Below the pieces are notes generated by a model. That model was not told where the DNA came from and did not search any database. It saw nothing but the letters and a program-made list of their open reading frames with translations. A stretch of 32,143 nucleotides of DNA, taken from JAGVUD01 sp052033935 (GTDB taxonomy: Bacteria > Armatimonadota > UBA5829 > DSUL01). Shown here piece after piece: positions 1 through 10,800 of the stretch. The position numbers and the translations under genes are program-made. The stretch's first letter is position 1; every line of letters begins with the position of its first letter. The DNA lies in assembly GCA_052033935.1 (NCBI GenBank), contig JBPOJE010000127.1:1-32143 (forward strand), in the 5' to 3' direction.

Positions 1-390
1 ATCAAACATCCGGCGTTTCCGTTCTATGGCGAGCCGCTGGATATCAAGATCACCGTGGACGGCGCGATTGCGGAGAACCTGCCCGCTTCTGATTCGGATG
101 TGGATGCGTGGCTGAGGCACTGGAGCAACATCCCCGCAGAATATGGTTCGAGCAATGAGCCCACGGTTCACGCGGGCGACGGACTGACGTTCCTGTATGA
201 CGCGAACTGGGCTTTCCCTGTGAATGGCCCCGATGGCCCGGTCAGAAGGGAGATGCCGCGAGGCTCTGATCCTGACCCGGCCTATGGCCCTGGGAGCGAT
301 CCGGCGCGTAAGCTCGGCCGTCCGCTGCCTCTGGCGCCCAGGCTCCCCGTTTCGCCGGACCTGCTTTACGTTGGCCGACTGAGCAGCTAG
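1..390 (+). CDS. 3' end of an unidentified protein gene (5' end outside window)
   Basis: The frame is open from base 1 to a TAG at 388-390, so this is the last 129 or so codons of a longer gene. An internal GTG at 55 is a possible start, but the open frame continues upstream with similar codon use. The visible residues are rich in Pro, Gly and Asp with aromatic strands and no membrane helix, and end in a Pro/Arg/Leu-rich tail. I do not recognise the family. It lies about 110 bases before a giant secreted protein and upstream of a type IV pilus operon, so a secreted or pilus-associated product is possible, but that rests only on context. Confidence 0.6.
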   Translation: MKHPAFPFYGEPLDIKITVDGAIAENLPASDSDVDAWLRHWSNIPAEYGSSNEPTVHAGDGLTFLYDANWAFPVNGPDGPVRREMPRGSDPDPAYGPGSDPARKLGRPLPLAPRLPVSPDLLYVGRLSS

Positions 391-405
391 CGCGAAAGGG
401 TGCGC

Positions 406-424
406 ACGAACAAAGGGCGTTCGT
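406..424 (+). terminator. Weak hairpin after the first gene
   Basis: ACGAAC (406-411) pairs with GTTCGT (419-424) around a 7-base loop, 16 bases after the stop codon. No T-run follows, so this is at best a weak or Rho-assisted terminator. The remainder of the 112-base gap has no clear promoter or ribosome binding site. Confidence 0.25.
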
Positions 425-502
425 CGGGAGTCAGACAGATGAGGGCGCGGGTGAGTTCATCCGCCGTTTTTCGAACGACTGCTGCTGGCTTTGACATCAA
501 CT

Positions 503-3500
503 ATGCTGAATAGACATCTACTCGCAAGTTTGGCGGCGCTGCTGATTGTATCACTGACGTCTGCATCAGCCGCTACCTTCAACTACGCGCAGGGGCGCAG
601 GCAGATTCGCGTCTGCAACCTGCTGCTGCCGGGCGTCATCGAGGCATCAGGGGACACGGACAAGATTGATGGAAAGCTGGCGCAGCCGTACTATGCGCGC
701 GCGGCGAACTCAGGGCTGCTTGTACGCCTCAATACCTCGGTGCTGAAGCCCGCCGGCTGGGAGTTCGTCAATCCGTTGGCGCCTCCAATCGTTACCCCCC
801 AAATACGCGCGCGTTACGAGAACAGTGTGCCTCTTGGCGCGGCGATCAACAAGAGCATGCCCGCCTACTGGGACGTGAAGCTTACCGATGTGACTCTGTC
901 GCGGCTTTTGCAGTTCGATGTGGTGTATATGGCGGTACCCGATGGCATCTCTCCGCTGCTGGATGCGGACATGCGCAACAAGCTGGGCAAGCTGGTGGAT
1001 TCCGGGGCGCAGCTCTGGATTGACTGGGGCGGCGGTGTGGAGGTGAAGTTCGGGAATCCGCGGGTTGGTCAGGGGCTGATGATTCCGGATGCCGAGCTCG
1101 GGTTCGCACCGAGCGGCACGATGACGGTGCAAGGGCTCCCAGGGCATTCGCTGCTGCGCTATCCGTACCGTCTCAACGAGTTCGAACTGAGTGAGATGGG
1201 TTCGCAGTTGGGATCGGTGACAAGCGGGGGTGTGGGGGCTGCCATTCTAGCGGCGGTTGTGAAGAACAGCGACGGCACTCCGCAGATCGTCGCGGGTTCG
1301 TACGGAGCCGGGAACCTTGTTATGACCGCCCGCAATATCGGCCGCGTGCTGGCGGCGGACAACCCTCCTCCCGTGCGTTTCGCCGCGGCGGCGAAGTTCG
1401 CCTACAACGTGATTGCGATGGGCGGCAACTATCCTACCGCATACGGATCCGCCGCTCACTCGTCGTATGCGCGTCAGGGCCCGGATGCGGGTCTGCAGGC
1501 GCGCTGGTCTGCCCCGCTACCAGTGGCGCCGGGCACCAGCCCTGTTGTTTATGGCGGAGTGGTGTACGTGTCGGGCGCGGACGGAGCGCTCTATGCGTTC
1601 GATGCCACGCCCGAGCAGGATCTGGATGGGGACGGAAATCCGGACGACGGCTCGGACACAACGTACACGGTCGGCAGTGGAGCGGACCTGCTCTGGCGGA
1701 GCGACCTCGGCAGATCGCTCTCCACCCCCACCGTGTGCACCTGGCCGGGAGGCGATCCGATGGGCCTGCCCGGAACGGATGTTGTGCTGGTCGCTAGTTC
1801 GACAGGCCATGTTCACGTGGTAGCGGCGTGGCCTGACCCCACGGGGCAATCGAAGGTGCTTTTCCGCATACCACCGACGTCGTCTTCCCCGGTTCCGGCG
1901 CCCACGTATCATAACGGCATCATATATGCTGTGGGTGGCACGGTACCGGGTCAGCCGTGGATGTCGGCCAACCTGTTTTGCTTCGACCCCGTGGCCGGGC
2001 AGGAGTGGCGTGTGCCCGGGCCCGTCAACCCCACGAACTACAATCTCGAGTGGCGTTTCTGTTCGCCGACAGTTGGATGGACAAGCGATACGGCTGGCGG
2101 TGCGCTCGATCTGATGGCTTACTGGGTGACGGGCAAAAACGACCCGGCGGTGCCGGGGGCCAACAACAGCGACCGTCTCCTCTCCGCACTGATGGCCGTG
2201 CGCGCAGAGCCGCTTCAGGCCACTTCGGCCGACATTGTCGCCTCGCGCTACAGCGGGCAGCGCAGCTTCGCGCAGGATCTGGCGGCTCCCGATCCGGGAT
2301 ATCATCTCTGGACGGTTAATCCGCAAACGGGGGGGCCGCGTGACCTGATAGATGAGGTGAATACGAGCGCCTCCCCGCCCGCCGGACAGTGGCAGTTCAA
2401 GCCGGGCCACGTGACGGCGACCTGGCCGATCTTTGCCGACTACCGCGCCGCGCGGGTTCCTGACGATCTGGGAAACCCGGCTCTGGCGGGGCTGCAGGAC
2501 TTCCTGCCGAGAGATCTTTACTCCCCAACGCCGCAACCCCAGGCGGCCACGGCGACGACTTACGCCATCAATCCCTGGAAGACCGACAAGCTGGGCGCAA
2601 CTCCGGCGATGGGGCCAGACGGCGTCCTTTACATAGTCGGGGACCGTGAGGTTCCGAACGGGTCAGCGTCGCAGATCAGCGCCATTCGCGACGTCGGGCC
2701 GCGCAATCAGCAGTTTGATGATAGGCCGTACCCACGCCAGTTTCTGGAATGGACGGCGATTCTGGCTTCGGTCCAGGACCGCGTGGACATGACCACCTAC
2801 TACCCGGCTACCGACTTCACTCCCGACACCGACAACGTGTCGGGCAACGACAGCGGCGAGGAGCCGTTGGACATGTTCAAGATTACGGGTCCCGCGGCGG
2901 TAACGGATGACGCGGTGTACGTGACGGCGGTAGGGGAGGGCGCGAGTGGGCCGGCCGTTGCCCTCTTCGCGTTCGAGCGCAAACCCAAATTCCAGATCAA
3001 ACTCGACAGCAATGTGCAGCTCTTCGATGCCGAGGGAAAGAGGCTTCAGGTCAACCTGTGGCAGGGCAATCCGTTTGCCCTCGATCTCGCGACCGGGCCT
3101 CCGATTTTGTCGGCGGTGGGCTTGCGAAGCAGCGCGATTGACTACGAGCGCAAGATCATTACTTTCTCGAATTTTGAGGACGCCGGGCTGATGATAAGCG
3201 GCAGGCCCATTGTGGCCGGAGCACCGGTGCATGTATATGTCAATGGAGTCGAGGTGGGGTCTGACAAGTTCAGCAACCTGCGCTGGTACTTCATCCCCTA
3301 CCTTGGGACGCGGAGGCTCGACGGCCCCGTGTCGCCGCCGTCGGTTATCGGCAACTACGTTTACTTCGGCGTGGGCAACGGACCGGACGGCTATGTATTC
3401 TGCGTCCGCAAAGACGCGAGCCCGTCGCGCGAGAAGCAGGTGTTCGGCGTTGTTCCTCTGGCTGGTGGAGAGGCGTCCAAAGACGTTCCCGAGCCGATTC

Positions 3501-4807
3501 ACATTCCAAACGCTGGCGCGCTGGACCACCCGATTGCGGGGGCGGGCGGAATGGTCGTGGTTTCGTCGGATGCTGGGTTCAGCGTGCTGGACTCGGGTGC
3601 GACGCTTATAGCGGACTCGGATCGTCTGGTTGAAGTGACGGGTGCGGGCGCAGCGGCCTGGTCGCTGGACGCCGTGGATGATGGCGGCGTGATCTCGACC
3701 TTGTCACGCCCCACTGTGGCCCGAATTGTGAACCCGGCGGATATGGTTAGCCCCATCACCGGCGGCGGTGAAATGATCGTCTGCGATTCCGGCAACAACC
3801 GGATTCTGAGGGTCACCCGCGGTGGCCAGGTGCTGGGGGAGATCCGCGAGTTCGAGGATCCGCTTGGCCTGCTTAGCGCGGGTGAGCCGCGGACGCTTGC
3901 GAACCCGAGAGATGTGCGGTTCTGGGAACTGAACGAGCAGGATCCGGTGGATCCGAATCACCCGATGGTTCGTGTCGAGCATTTCCTGGTGGCTGACCGG
4001 GACAACTTCCGTGTGCTCGACCTGATCGTGCGCTATGATCTGGCGACCGGCGAGGTTCTGCCCGCCCGAGGTACGGGCAACCCGGTGGCCGTCAACTGGG
4101 TGAGCGCGAGCAGGGCTCAGGGGCGCATGCTGCGATACGAAACAGCGCAGCCGTTCCAAGAAAGCGAAGGGGTATGGGTGATTCTTTCCGCGGTCTCGAA
4201 CTACACCATTACTGGTGAGTCGCGCGGCGATGAGCAGGGCGGGGGCATTGTGAGGCTGGCGTATTTCACCAATTCAAACCCGCCAGCGCGCGAGTACAAG
4301 CATCCGGGCATCATTTCGGGGTACGCGCCTTTCATAACGAACAAGGCAGCGCAGCAGCGTCTGGTGAACCCTCGGTTCTTCGAGCGCACGTGGGTGGCCG
4401 CGAATGACTTTGTGGACCTCGTGTGCGACAACGCAGGCGTCTGGATGCTGGATTCTGCCGCCAACGTGATCTGGGGTCTCTCGAGTGACCATTACAAGAA
4501 CGCCCTCGGCCAGGCGACCGCGGCGGGGGTGGTCGTCAACAGGGGCGTGCCGCTCAGGGCTTCGTGCGCCAAGCTTCTGCCGAGCGGGAACATCCTGATC
4601 AGTAACTCGTACACGGGTACGAGCGCATGCGGTCAGCCGTTCAGCGGAGAGGTGTTCGAAGTCAACCGCGGCGCAGACCCTCCGCAGATCGTCTGGTGCG
4701 CCCCGTCCATCGGTTCTGTTGTTCCGTGTGGGACCGGCTTCGGTTTCACCCAGCAAATTGCCAGGAGTTATCTGATTGAACAGCCGTCATTTGCCGACCG
4801 GAGATAA
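503..4807 (+). CDS. Giant secreted beta-propeller protein with PilY1-like calcium loop
   Basis: This encodes about 1434 residues. I chose the ATG at 503; an in-frame TTG at 491 would add four residues, and neither has a clear Shine-Dalgarno sequence. An N-terminal signal peptide (basic NRH, hydrophobic core, cleavage after an ASA-like site) implies export. Residues about 85-300 look like an alpha/beta, GATase-like fold. From about 325 there are PQQ-type blades (GVVYV..DGALYAFD), and one blade carries an aspartate loop at residues 373-385 (DxDxDGxxDD) typical of calcium binding. Near 815-965 is a beta-rich module. The last 400 or so residues hold NHL-like blades (DSGNNRILRV, VADRDNFRVLDL). The next giant gene starts a few bases downstream, so the two are probably co-transcribed. 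The function is unknown; surface adhesion or scaffolding is inferred. Confidence 0.8.
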   Translation: MLNRHLLASLAALLIVSLTSASAATFNYAQGRRQIRVCNLLLPGVIEASGDTDKIDGKLAQPYYARAANSGLLVRLNTSVLKPAGWEFVNPLAPPIVTPQIRARYENSVPLGAAINKSMPAYWDVKLTDVTLSRLLQFDVVYMAVPDGISPLLDADMRNKLGKLVDSGAQLWIDWGGGVEVKFGNPRVGQGLMIPDAELGFAPSGTMTVQGLPGHSLLRYPYRLNEFELSEMGSQLGSVTSGGVGAAILAAVVKNSDGTPQIVAGSYGAGNLVMTARNIGRVLAADNPPPVRFAAAAKFAYNVIAMGGNYPTAYGSAAHSSYARQGPDAGLQARWSAPLPVAPGTSPVVYGGVVYVSGADGALYAFDATPEQDLDGDGNPDDGSDTTYTVGSGADLLWRSDLGRSLSTPTVCTWPGGDPMGLPGTDVVLVASSTGHVHVVAAWPDPTGQSKVLFRIPPTSSSPVPAPTYHNGIIYAVGGTVPGQPWMSANLFCFDPVAGQEWRVPGPVNPTNYNLEWRFCSPTVGWTSDTAGGALDLMAYWVTGKNDPAVPGANNSDRLLSALMAVRAEPLQATSADIVASRYSGQRSFAQDLAAPDPGYHLWTVNPQTGGPRDLIDEVNTSASPPAGQWQFKPGHVTATWPIFADYRAARVPDDLGNPALAGLQDFLPRDLYSPTPQPQAATATTYAINPWKTDKLGATPAMGPDGVLYIVGDREVPNGSASQISAIRDVGPRNQQFDDRPYPRQFLEWTAILASVQDRVDMTTYYPATDFTPDTDNVSGNDSGEEPLDMFKITGPAAVTDDAVYVTAVGEGASGPAVALFAFERKPKFQIKLDSNVQLFDAEGKRLQVNLWQGNPFALDLATGPPILSAVGLRSSAIDYERKIITFSNFEDAGLMISGRPIVAGAPVHVYVNGVEVGSDKFSNLRWYFIPYLGTRRLDGPVSPPSVIGNYVYFGVGNGPDGYVFCVRKDASPSREKQVFGVVPLAGGEASKDVPEPIHIPNAGALDHPIAGAGGMVVVSSDAGFSVLDSGATLIADSDRLVEVTGAGAAAWSLDAVDDGGVISTLSRPTVARIVNPADMVSPITGGGEMIVCDSGNNRILRVTRGGQVLGEIREFEDPLGLLSAGEPRTLANPRDVRFWELNEQDPVDPNHPMVRVEHFLVADRDNFRVLDLIVRYDLATGEVLPARGTGNPVAVNWVSASRAQGRMLRYETAQPFQESEGVWVILSAVSNYTITGESRGDEQGGGIVRLAYFTNSNPPAREYKHPGIISGYAPFITNKAAQQRLVNPRFFERTWVAANDFVDLVCDNAGVWMLDSAANVIWGLSSDHYKNALGQATAAGVVVNRGVPLRASCAKLLPSGNILISNSYTGTSACGQPFSGEVFEVNRGADPPQIVWCAPSIGSVVPCGTGFGFTQQIARSYLIEQPSFADRR

Positions 4808-4814
4808 ATCGCAT

Positions 4815-7800
4815 ATGTTCGAGCGGACGATAAGGGTGGCGGCGCTGTTTGTTGCAGCGGCGTTCGGACTCGCTCTCGTACCGCCGCCAGGTCAGGCGCA
4901 GGCGCTCTGGCCGAAGAAGCATCACGACTCCAACAACTCGGGCTATCAGTCGAGCACGGCGCAGTCGCCGGGACTGGATCCGGAGCTCTCGTGGACCTAT
5001 CCGTGGCCGCCGGCAGGAGACGAGGAGACCAGCGGCGGGGCCATGCAGCAGATCATTGATGACAAGGATGACTCCAGCCCGGTCAATGCTCCCGTGGACA
5101 ATCCGCTGTTCTCGCGGCAGGTGGGATGGGTTCGCTCTTCAACCGCAACAGGCTCGTACGCTGGGACGTACTATCAGACGCCGGCGTGGACACCCGGTGG
5201 CGGAATGCCAACAACGGCCGCCTGGACTATCCCGGACGGGCAGCCGGAAGGCAACTACCTCGTCTATGTCTGGTTCCCGGGCTCGGATGATGAGATCGCG
5301 AACTCCGCGCACGTCACTTACCGGGTCGTTGATGATGGCGGGACGGACGTGGGGCCTGCCGTTACCATCAGTCAGGAGTCCGGCGGCTCGTGGGTTCCGC
5401 TCGGGAACACGTCGTACTTCCTGAAGCCGGGGTTCCAGATTGTCGTCAGCAACGAGTCGAGGGCGAAGGAAGTCGTCGGTCCAGCCATTCCCGATATTGG
5501 CGAAGCCGGTGCGTCGGTCTATTCCGACAAGGGCAAGTTTGTCATCGCCGACGCCGTGAAGATAGTCCAGGACAACGGGTCTATCTACAGTTCGCCAGCG
5601 GTGTACCGTCTGTCATCAACCCGGCGCGGGGCTGACACGGCGGTTGTTTTCGGCGTTGTGGAGCGCGATGCCTCGGGGGCGATGAACGAGACAGAGGTCA
5701 ATCGCGGCACGGTTGTGGCTGTTGACGCGACATACGGGCCGTATCGCCAGCTTCACCCACGCGCGGGCTACTATCCCACGAACGACATGAACCAGCCGCT
5801 CTGGAGGTATCCGCGCAGTACTGGCAATCGGACGTCGCTCCTGGAGGGGCCGATTGCGGGCGGAGTGTTCTCTTCTCCGCTGGTGACTACCGTGGCCGGC
5901 AAGCAGACTGTTTTCATCGGCGCCGACGACAGGCAGATTTACGCGCTCGACGCCGTGAATGGAGACCTCCTCTGGTCGGGGCCCGGCAAGACTCTCGATG
6001 ATGCGAGCGCGGGGGCCGTTAATAGCGGCTTCACTCCGGCAAACGCAAGCGGCAGTGACTTTTTCGGACGCGACTTCCGGATCGGTGAGACCGGCGGCGA
6101 CGGGCGTTCGATAGAATACAAATTTGATGGGCTGGATTCCTACTATTACAGCGTTTATGCCTGGATACCGCCTCAACCGGTGGGTTACCGTTGGGCTCAT
6201 GACGCGAAGTACCAGATTACGGCTGCTGGCGGGGGCGCCACGGGCTACACGGTCTATGGTGACCAGAGCAACTGCGGTAACGGGCAGATCGGGCCGCGTT
6301 GGATCAAGCTCTCGGGTTCCTACCTTCCGTCTGGCGGGGAGATTATCGTTACAGTAACAAATGAGCAGGGCGGGCAGGCAGACCCTTGTGCGAGCGCATC
6401 GGGGCGGCTTGCTGTCGCCGCGGATGCCATCCGGGTGATTCCGGACAGCATCGGCGAGTTCGGATACTGCGCTCCCACAATCGTCGGCGACAGGATCATC
6501 TCCGCCAACTCGACGGGACGCATTATTGCGATGAATGTCTCGTCACACGCAACCGAATGGATCTACCCCGCTGTCAAGACCCGGGAGGGCGAGGCGGACG
6601 CCGTCGCTCTCGGCGGGATGAAGATCACAGTCGCCATCAACGGCGAGGATCTCTACTACAGCTCGCAGTCCGGGTATGTCGGGCGGTTGACGAACATCGT
6701 GACAGGTTCCAATCCCACGGTGTCCTGGACACAGATTCAGAAGGGCGGCACGACGATCAGCGACTCGCAGTTGGGGCCGATCACGAGCAGCCCGCTCGTC
6801 AACGGGCAGCACGTTTACTTCGCCACGGCGAACGGCTATCTGTACAAAGTCAAGCAGAACCCCTCTGGAGACGGCATGGCCGAGGTTGTCTGGACCTATC
6901 CCAGCGACTGGCCAGCAGACACATCCGAAGACGCTCCGCCGCGCACCGCTGGTGCTTTCCGCGACAGCTCGCCGTCTATCAACGAGGTCAACGGGACAAA
7001 GTATGTCGTCATAGGCTCCGCCGACAGCTATTTGCACGCGGTGCCGGACAACGGCCCGGCGACAGCGTATCAGAAGATTCAGGCGAATAGCGGCATCTCG
7101 TCCTCGCCGGGCAACGCCACGAAGGTCGGCTCGTTCCCCGATGCGGCGTTCTTCGGGACGAACTCGAGTACCGTTCTGGGATATTCGGTGGACCCGTCGA
7201 ACAAGCTGCAGTGGGGCTGGAGTACACTTGCGAACATGGTGTTCTCGTCACCGGCTGTCGCTGACCAGTGGGTGTACGTCGGCGGAGACGACGGGCGGCT
7301 CTACGCCTTCGCGAAGGCCGGCATTGCCGGGGGAGGATGGCCGGATAACGATCCGAGCATCAGCCGTCGGCCGCCGGGCCAGGAGTTTGATACGGAAGCA
7401 CTGAACGGTTCGGCGTTCTTCGATTTCGAAGTCGTGACGCACGAGCAGTATCATAACCCGAACCAGTATCTCCACGACGCGGGAGTGCTGAACGAGACCG
7501 GTACGGTGAACAGGCATCCCGCCGGGGACCCGTTCCCGGGCGCGCGCCTGGAGTGGGGCGACCGCATCTACATCATCGCGTGGACGTTCGACAATCAGAA
7601 CGCCACCGTGCAGTTCGACATGCAGAACGTGGGGCAGGGGCAGCAGGCGGGCAGCATTCTGTCGGCGGCGCAGTCGGCCAGCCAGCAGTACATCAAACCC
7701 GGTGAGACCACCGCGCAGCAGGTCACGATCAAGGACAAGGACGGCAACTCCAAGACCGGCTACTGGTATTATACCCGCTGGGCGTGGGCGCTCGATTCCG

Positions 7801-10800
7801 GCAAGCTGATGACGCCGGGGTCGGAGTATACGATCCAGGCGCAGCTCAGGCCGCAAAAGGGCGGAGCCAGCCTCGGGGCGACAATTCCCGCCAGCAGCAC
7901 TATCTCGCCGTTTGCGAACAACAGGGGATCCCAGCCAGCCCGGACATTCACCATCAACAGCCCGCTCGCCATCTCCTTCCCGGACCGGTATGACCCCAAC
8001 ACGTTTGCAAAACTGTCCGGGGTGACCGGCCCCGGGTGGAAGGGGATCCCCGGGCAGGGCTTCGGACAGGATCGCCTCACCCCGGGAGCGGAGTTCAACG
8101 GGATGGCGAGCGATGTCACACTCTCTCTACCTCCGGCGCGGCACGGCAGCAATACCATTCCGCTGACAATCGCGCTGGCGGACCGGAGTGTCCTGGGGCA
8201 GCATATCCGCACGAATCCGCAGCAGAACATCATCAAGACTCTGCGCGTTCAGCCGAGGGACCTCCTGTGGAACAGTCGCGTCCTTCCGCTCAACCCGATG
8301 CCGTGGGAGGACGTTCCGCTTCAGAACACGATCAACGCCAGTCTCGACTATCCGGACATCACAAGGGGCAGTGTGGAGGTCATCAAGCGCGGTGACGCAG
8401 ACCCCGTTCACACACATGCCTGGCTGGTCCCGGCCACGCCGACCACGGGCGGGCTTCTCGTGAACCCCGATCCTATCAGTGTCGTTGTGGAGGTGCCGCG
8501 TTACCAGCCGCCGCACGATTACGGTCCTGCGAGAGTCAACGTGTGGATTGATTCCACTGACTCGAATACGAAGAGGGGTGTTCTCGATCTTGCGGACACC
8601 CGGACAACCGGTCGGCCTCTGACCGCCTCGGAGGTGTACCGCTACTTCTACATCGAGACACGCGTGCTGCCAGACGCGAACATGTACGCGGAGCAGACGA
8701 TCATTGATGTAGGCAAGCGTCCGATGGGGTTCGGAATCGCGCCTCCAGGCGTGTTCATGCCATATCCGCTGCCGCTGGCGGGGCTTATGCCTGCAGCAAA
8801 CCCGGGAGATCCTCCCATCCCGAGTTCGGGCTTCTTCCGGCCGTTTGTCGTACGCAACGACGGCAACATCAATCTTGTGAACCTGCGCCTGGACAACTCG
8901 GTCAACCTGGGGAGTGATCAGGTGCTGGGCTCTGTCATATCGGGCACAAACGTCGTATCGTCGCTCGACGCCCGCTTCGACGCGGCGCTGTCGGCGCCCG
9001 AGATTCTTGTTCCGGGCGCGGGGCACGTGTTGTCGAAGCCGAGGGTAGGGGACTTGGGCCCCACGACGCTCCAGATCCCTGATCAGAAGCAGTACGAGTA
9101 CTACAAACGCACAAACCCGAACATGCCGGTTCCCTTCCTGCCGCTGGTGTCTGTGCAGGTGCCGATCGGCACGCCGTCCGGAACGTACGCAGGGGCTATT
9201 CCTGTCGTGGCGGCTGGTGTTCCGCCCCCGAGTGCGAACAACCCGACGCAGAATATGATTGCGGTGAAGGTGACCGCCCGCGAGGCGCGGGTCACGGGTG
9301 GCCTGACGGCGGGTTCCATGCCCAATGTTGACTTCCCGCAGCTCGACGGAAGCAACAACCCGCCTCCGGACTGGGGCGACGCGCAGCCAGCTCCGTTCCG
9401 CATGTGGACAGGCTCTGGTGGAACGCCGGCTGCCGGCATTCCCAGCGGGCCTCTGGGGCTGTTCTGGGCGAGCAACCGCGGCGACACAAAGGCGGTTCCC
9501 GGGCCGGGTATGCCGTGGTACCTGTATCAATCGCTAGTTAACGTGGATCAGACGGGCAGCTTCACGCTCACTCCCGTTTCGGCGCAGGGAGGTCAGGCAC
9601 ATCAGTGGTGGCGGCCGACAGATCCCGCGTCTGCCCTTCCCGTAGCTTACGGGGCGGCTCTCTCGACGTTGTTCCCCGGTCAGAGCAATGTGGTTCCGGG
9701 CAGCGAGAAGTTCAGCAGCCCGAGTGTCGGGCAGGATCCGTCGAACGGGGCGAGCTGGCTTGTCTTCACCGGGCAGGTGGACAAGGACGTCAACGGCCAG
9801 ATTCTGAGCGAGTACAGGATCATCTACGCGAAAGTGCGGCCGGACGGCAGTGTTGACCCGGCGACGGCGGGTGTGATTCCGAGCCAGAACTTCACAGTGC
9901 CGAAGCACGCGCCGCGCATTTTGCCCGTGGGCGGCGATAAGCTTTATGTCTTCTGGCACGCCGGGCTGGGCAACAAGTACAAGCTGTACTACACGTACAA
10001 TTCCGATAACGGGAACCCGGACAGGTGGAGTGAGGATACTGAGCTTGTGATTCCGGCTTCTATCGCGGCGGCGGCCGAGCTTGTACCCGTGGCGCGGATG
10101 ATGCCGGTTTATGGGTCGGACGACCCGGCGCCGAAGCCTCACATTGATGTAGTTTACAGCGGCATCTCGCGGCGCGGGGGTGCTGCGGATCTCTTCCTTA
10201 GCCGCTATGCCGTTGTAGATTCGGGCAATCGGGTGCGGCTCAACATACAGCCGCTCGCCCGCGTTCAGGACGAGCAATGCGCGCCGCTTCCGCCGGTCGA
10301 GGGAGAGGACCTGCAGCGCGATACCCGAGGCGTTGGGCTCTACTACTCGCGACACTTGGGGTGGGTGCGCCCGAAGAATCAGCAGGCGCCTCCAGATCCC
10401 GGCCAGGTTCGTCCGTCGCTATTGCCGCCGATCATTCGGGTCCTTCGGTGGGATGCCGCGCAGTCGGCCTTCAGAGTTGCGAACGTGACGGACACCCGGC
10501 CGATAGTGGACGCTCAGGCGGGGATTGCCGTTTACGAACACCCGGACTACGGCCGGATTGCCGTGGATCTGTCCGCGGGAACCGTCAAGTTCGAGAGGCC
10601 GCTGGGGAATCTGGATCGGGTTATCGCTGAGTACACTCCCCAGACCCTGCGCCTCACCACCTTCGCGCCGGCGGAGACGGGCCCGTTTGTGGTGCTGGAC
10701 AAGTCGCAGCGTTTGGCAAACCGGACGTCGCGCGATTCGGTTGACCGCTACTGGGTGTTCTGGCGTGAGGGGCCGGGCAGCCAGCCGGGCAACACGATCT

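Noticed and set aside
8127..9530. A 467-codon minus-strand frame inside the second giant gene
   Set aside because: It is a GC-rich shadow frame, very Arg-rich, with no domain pattern or ribosome site. The plus strand has a coherent secreted protein.
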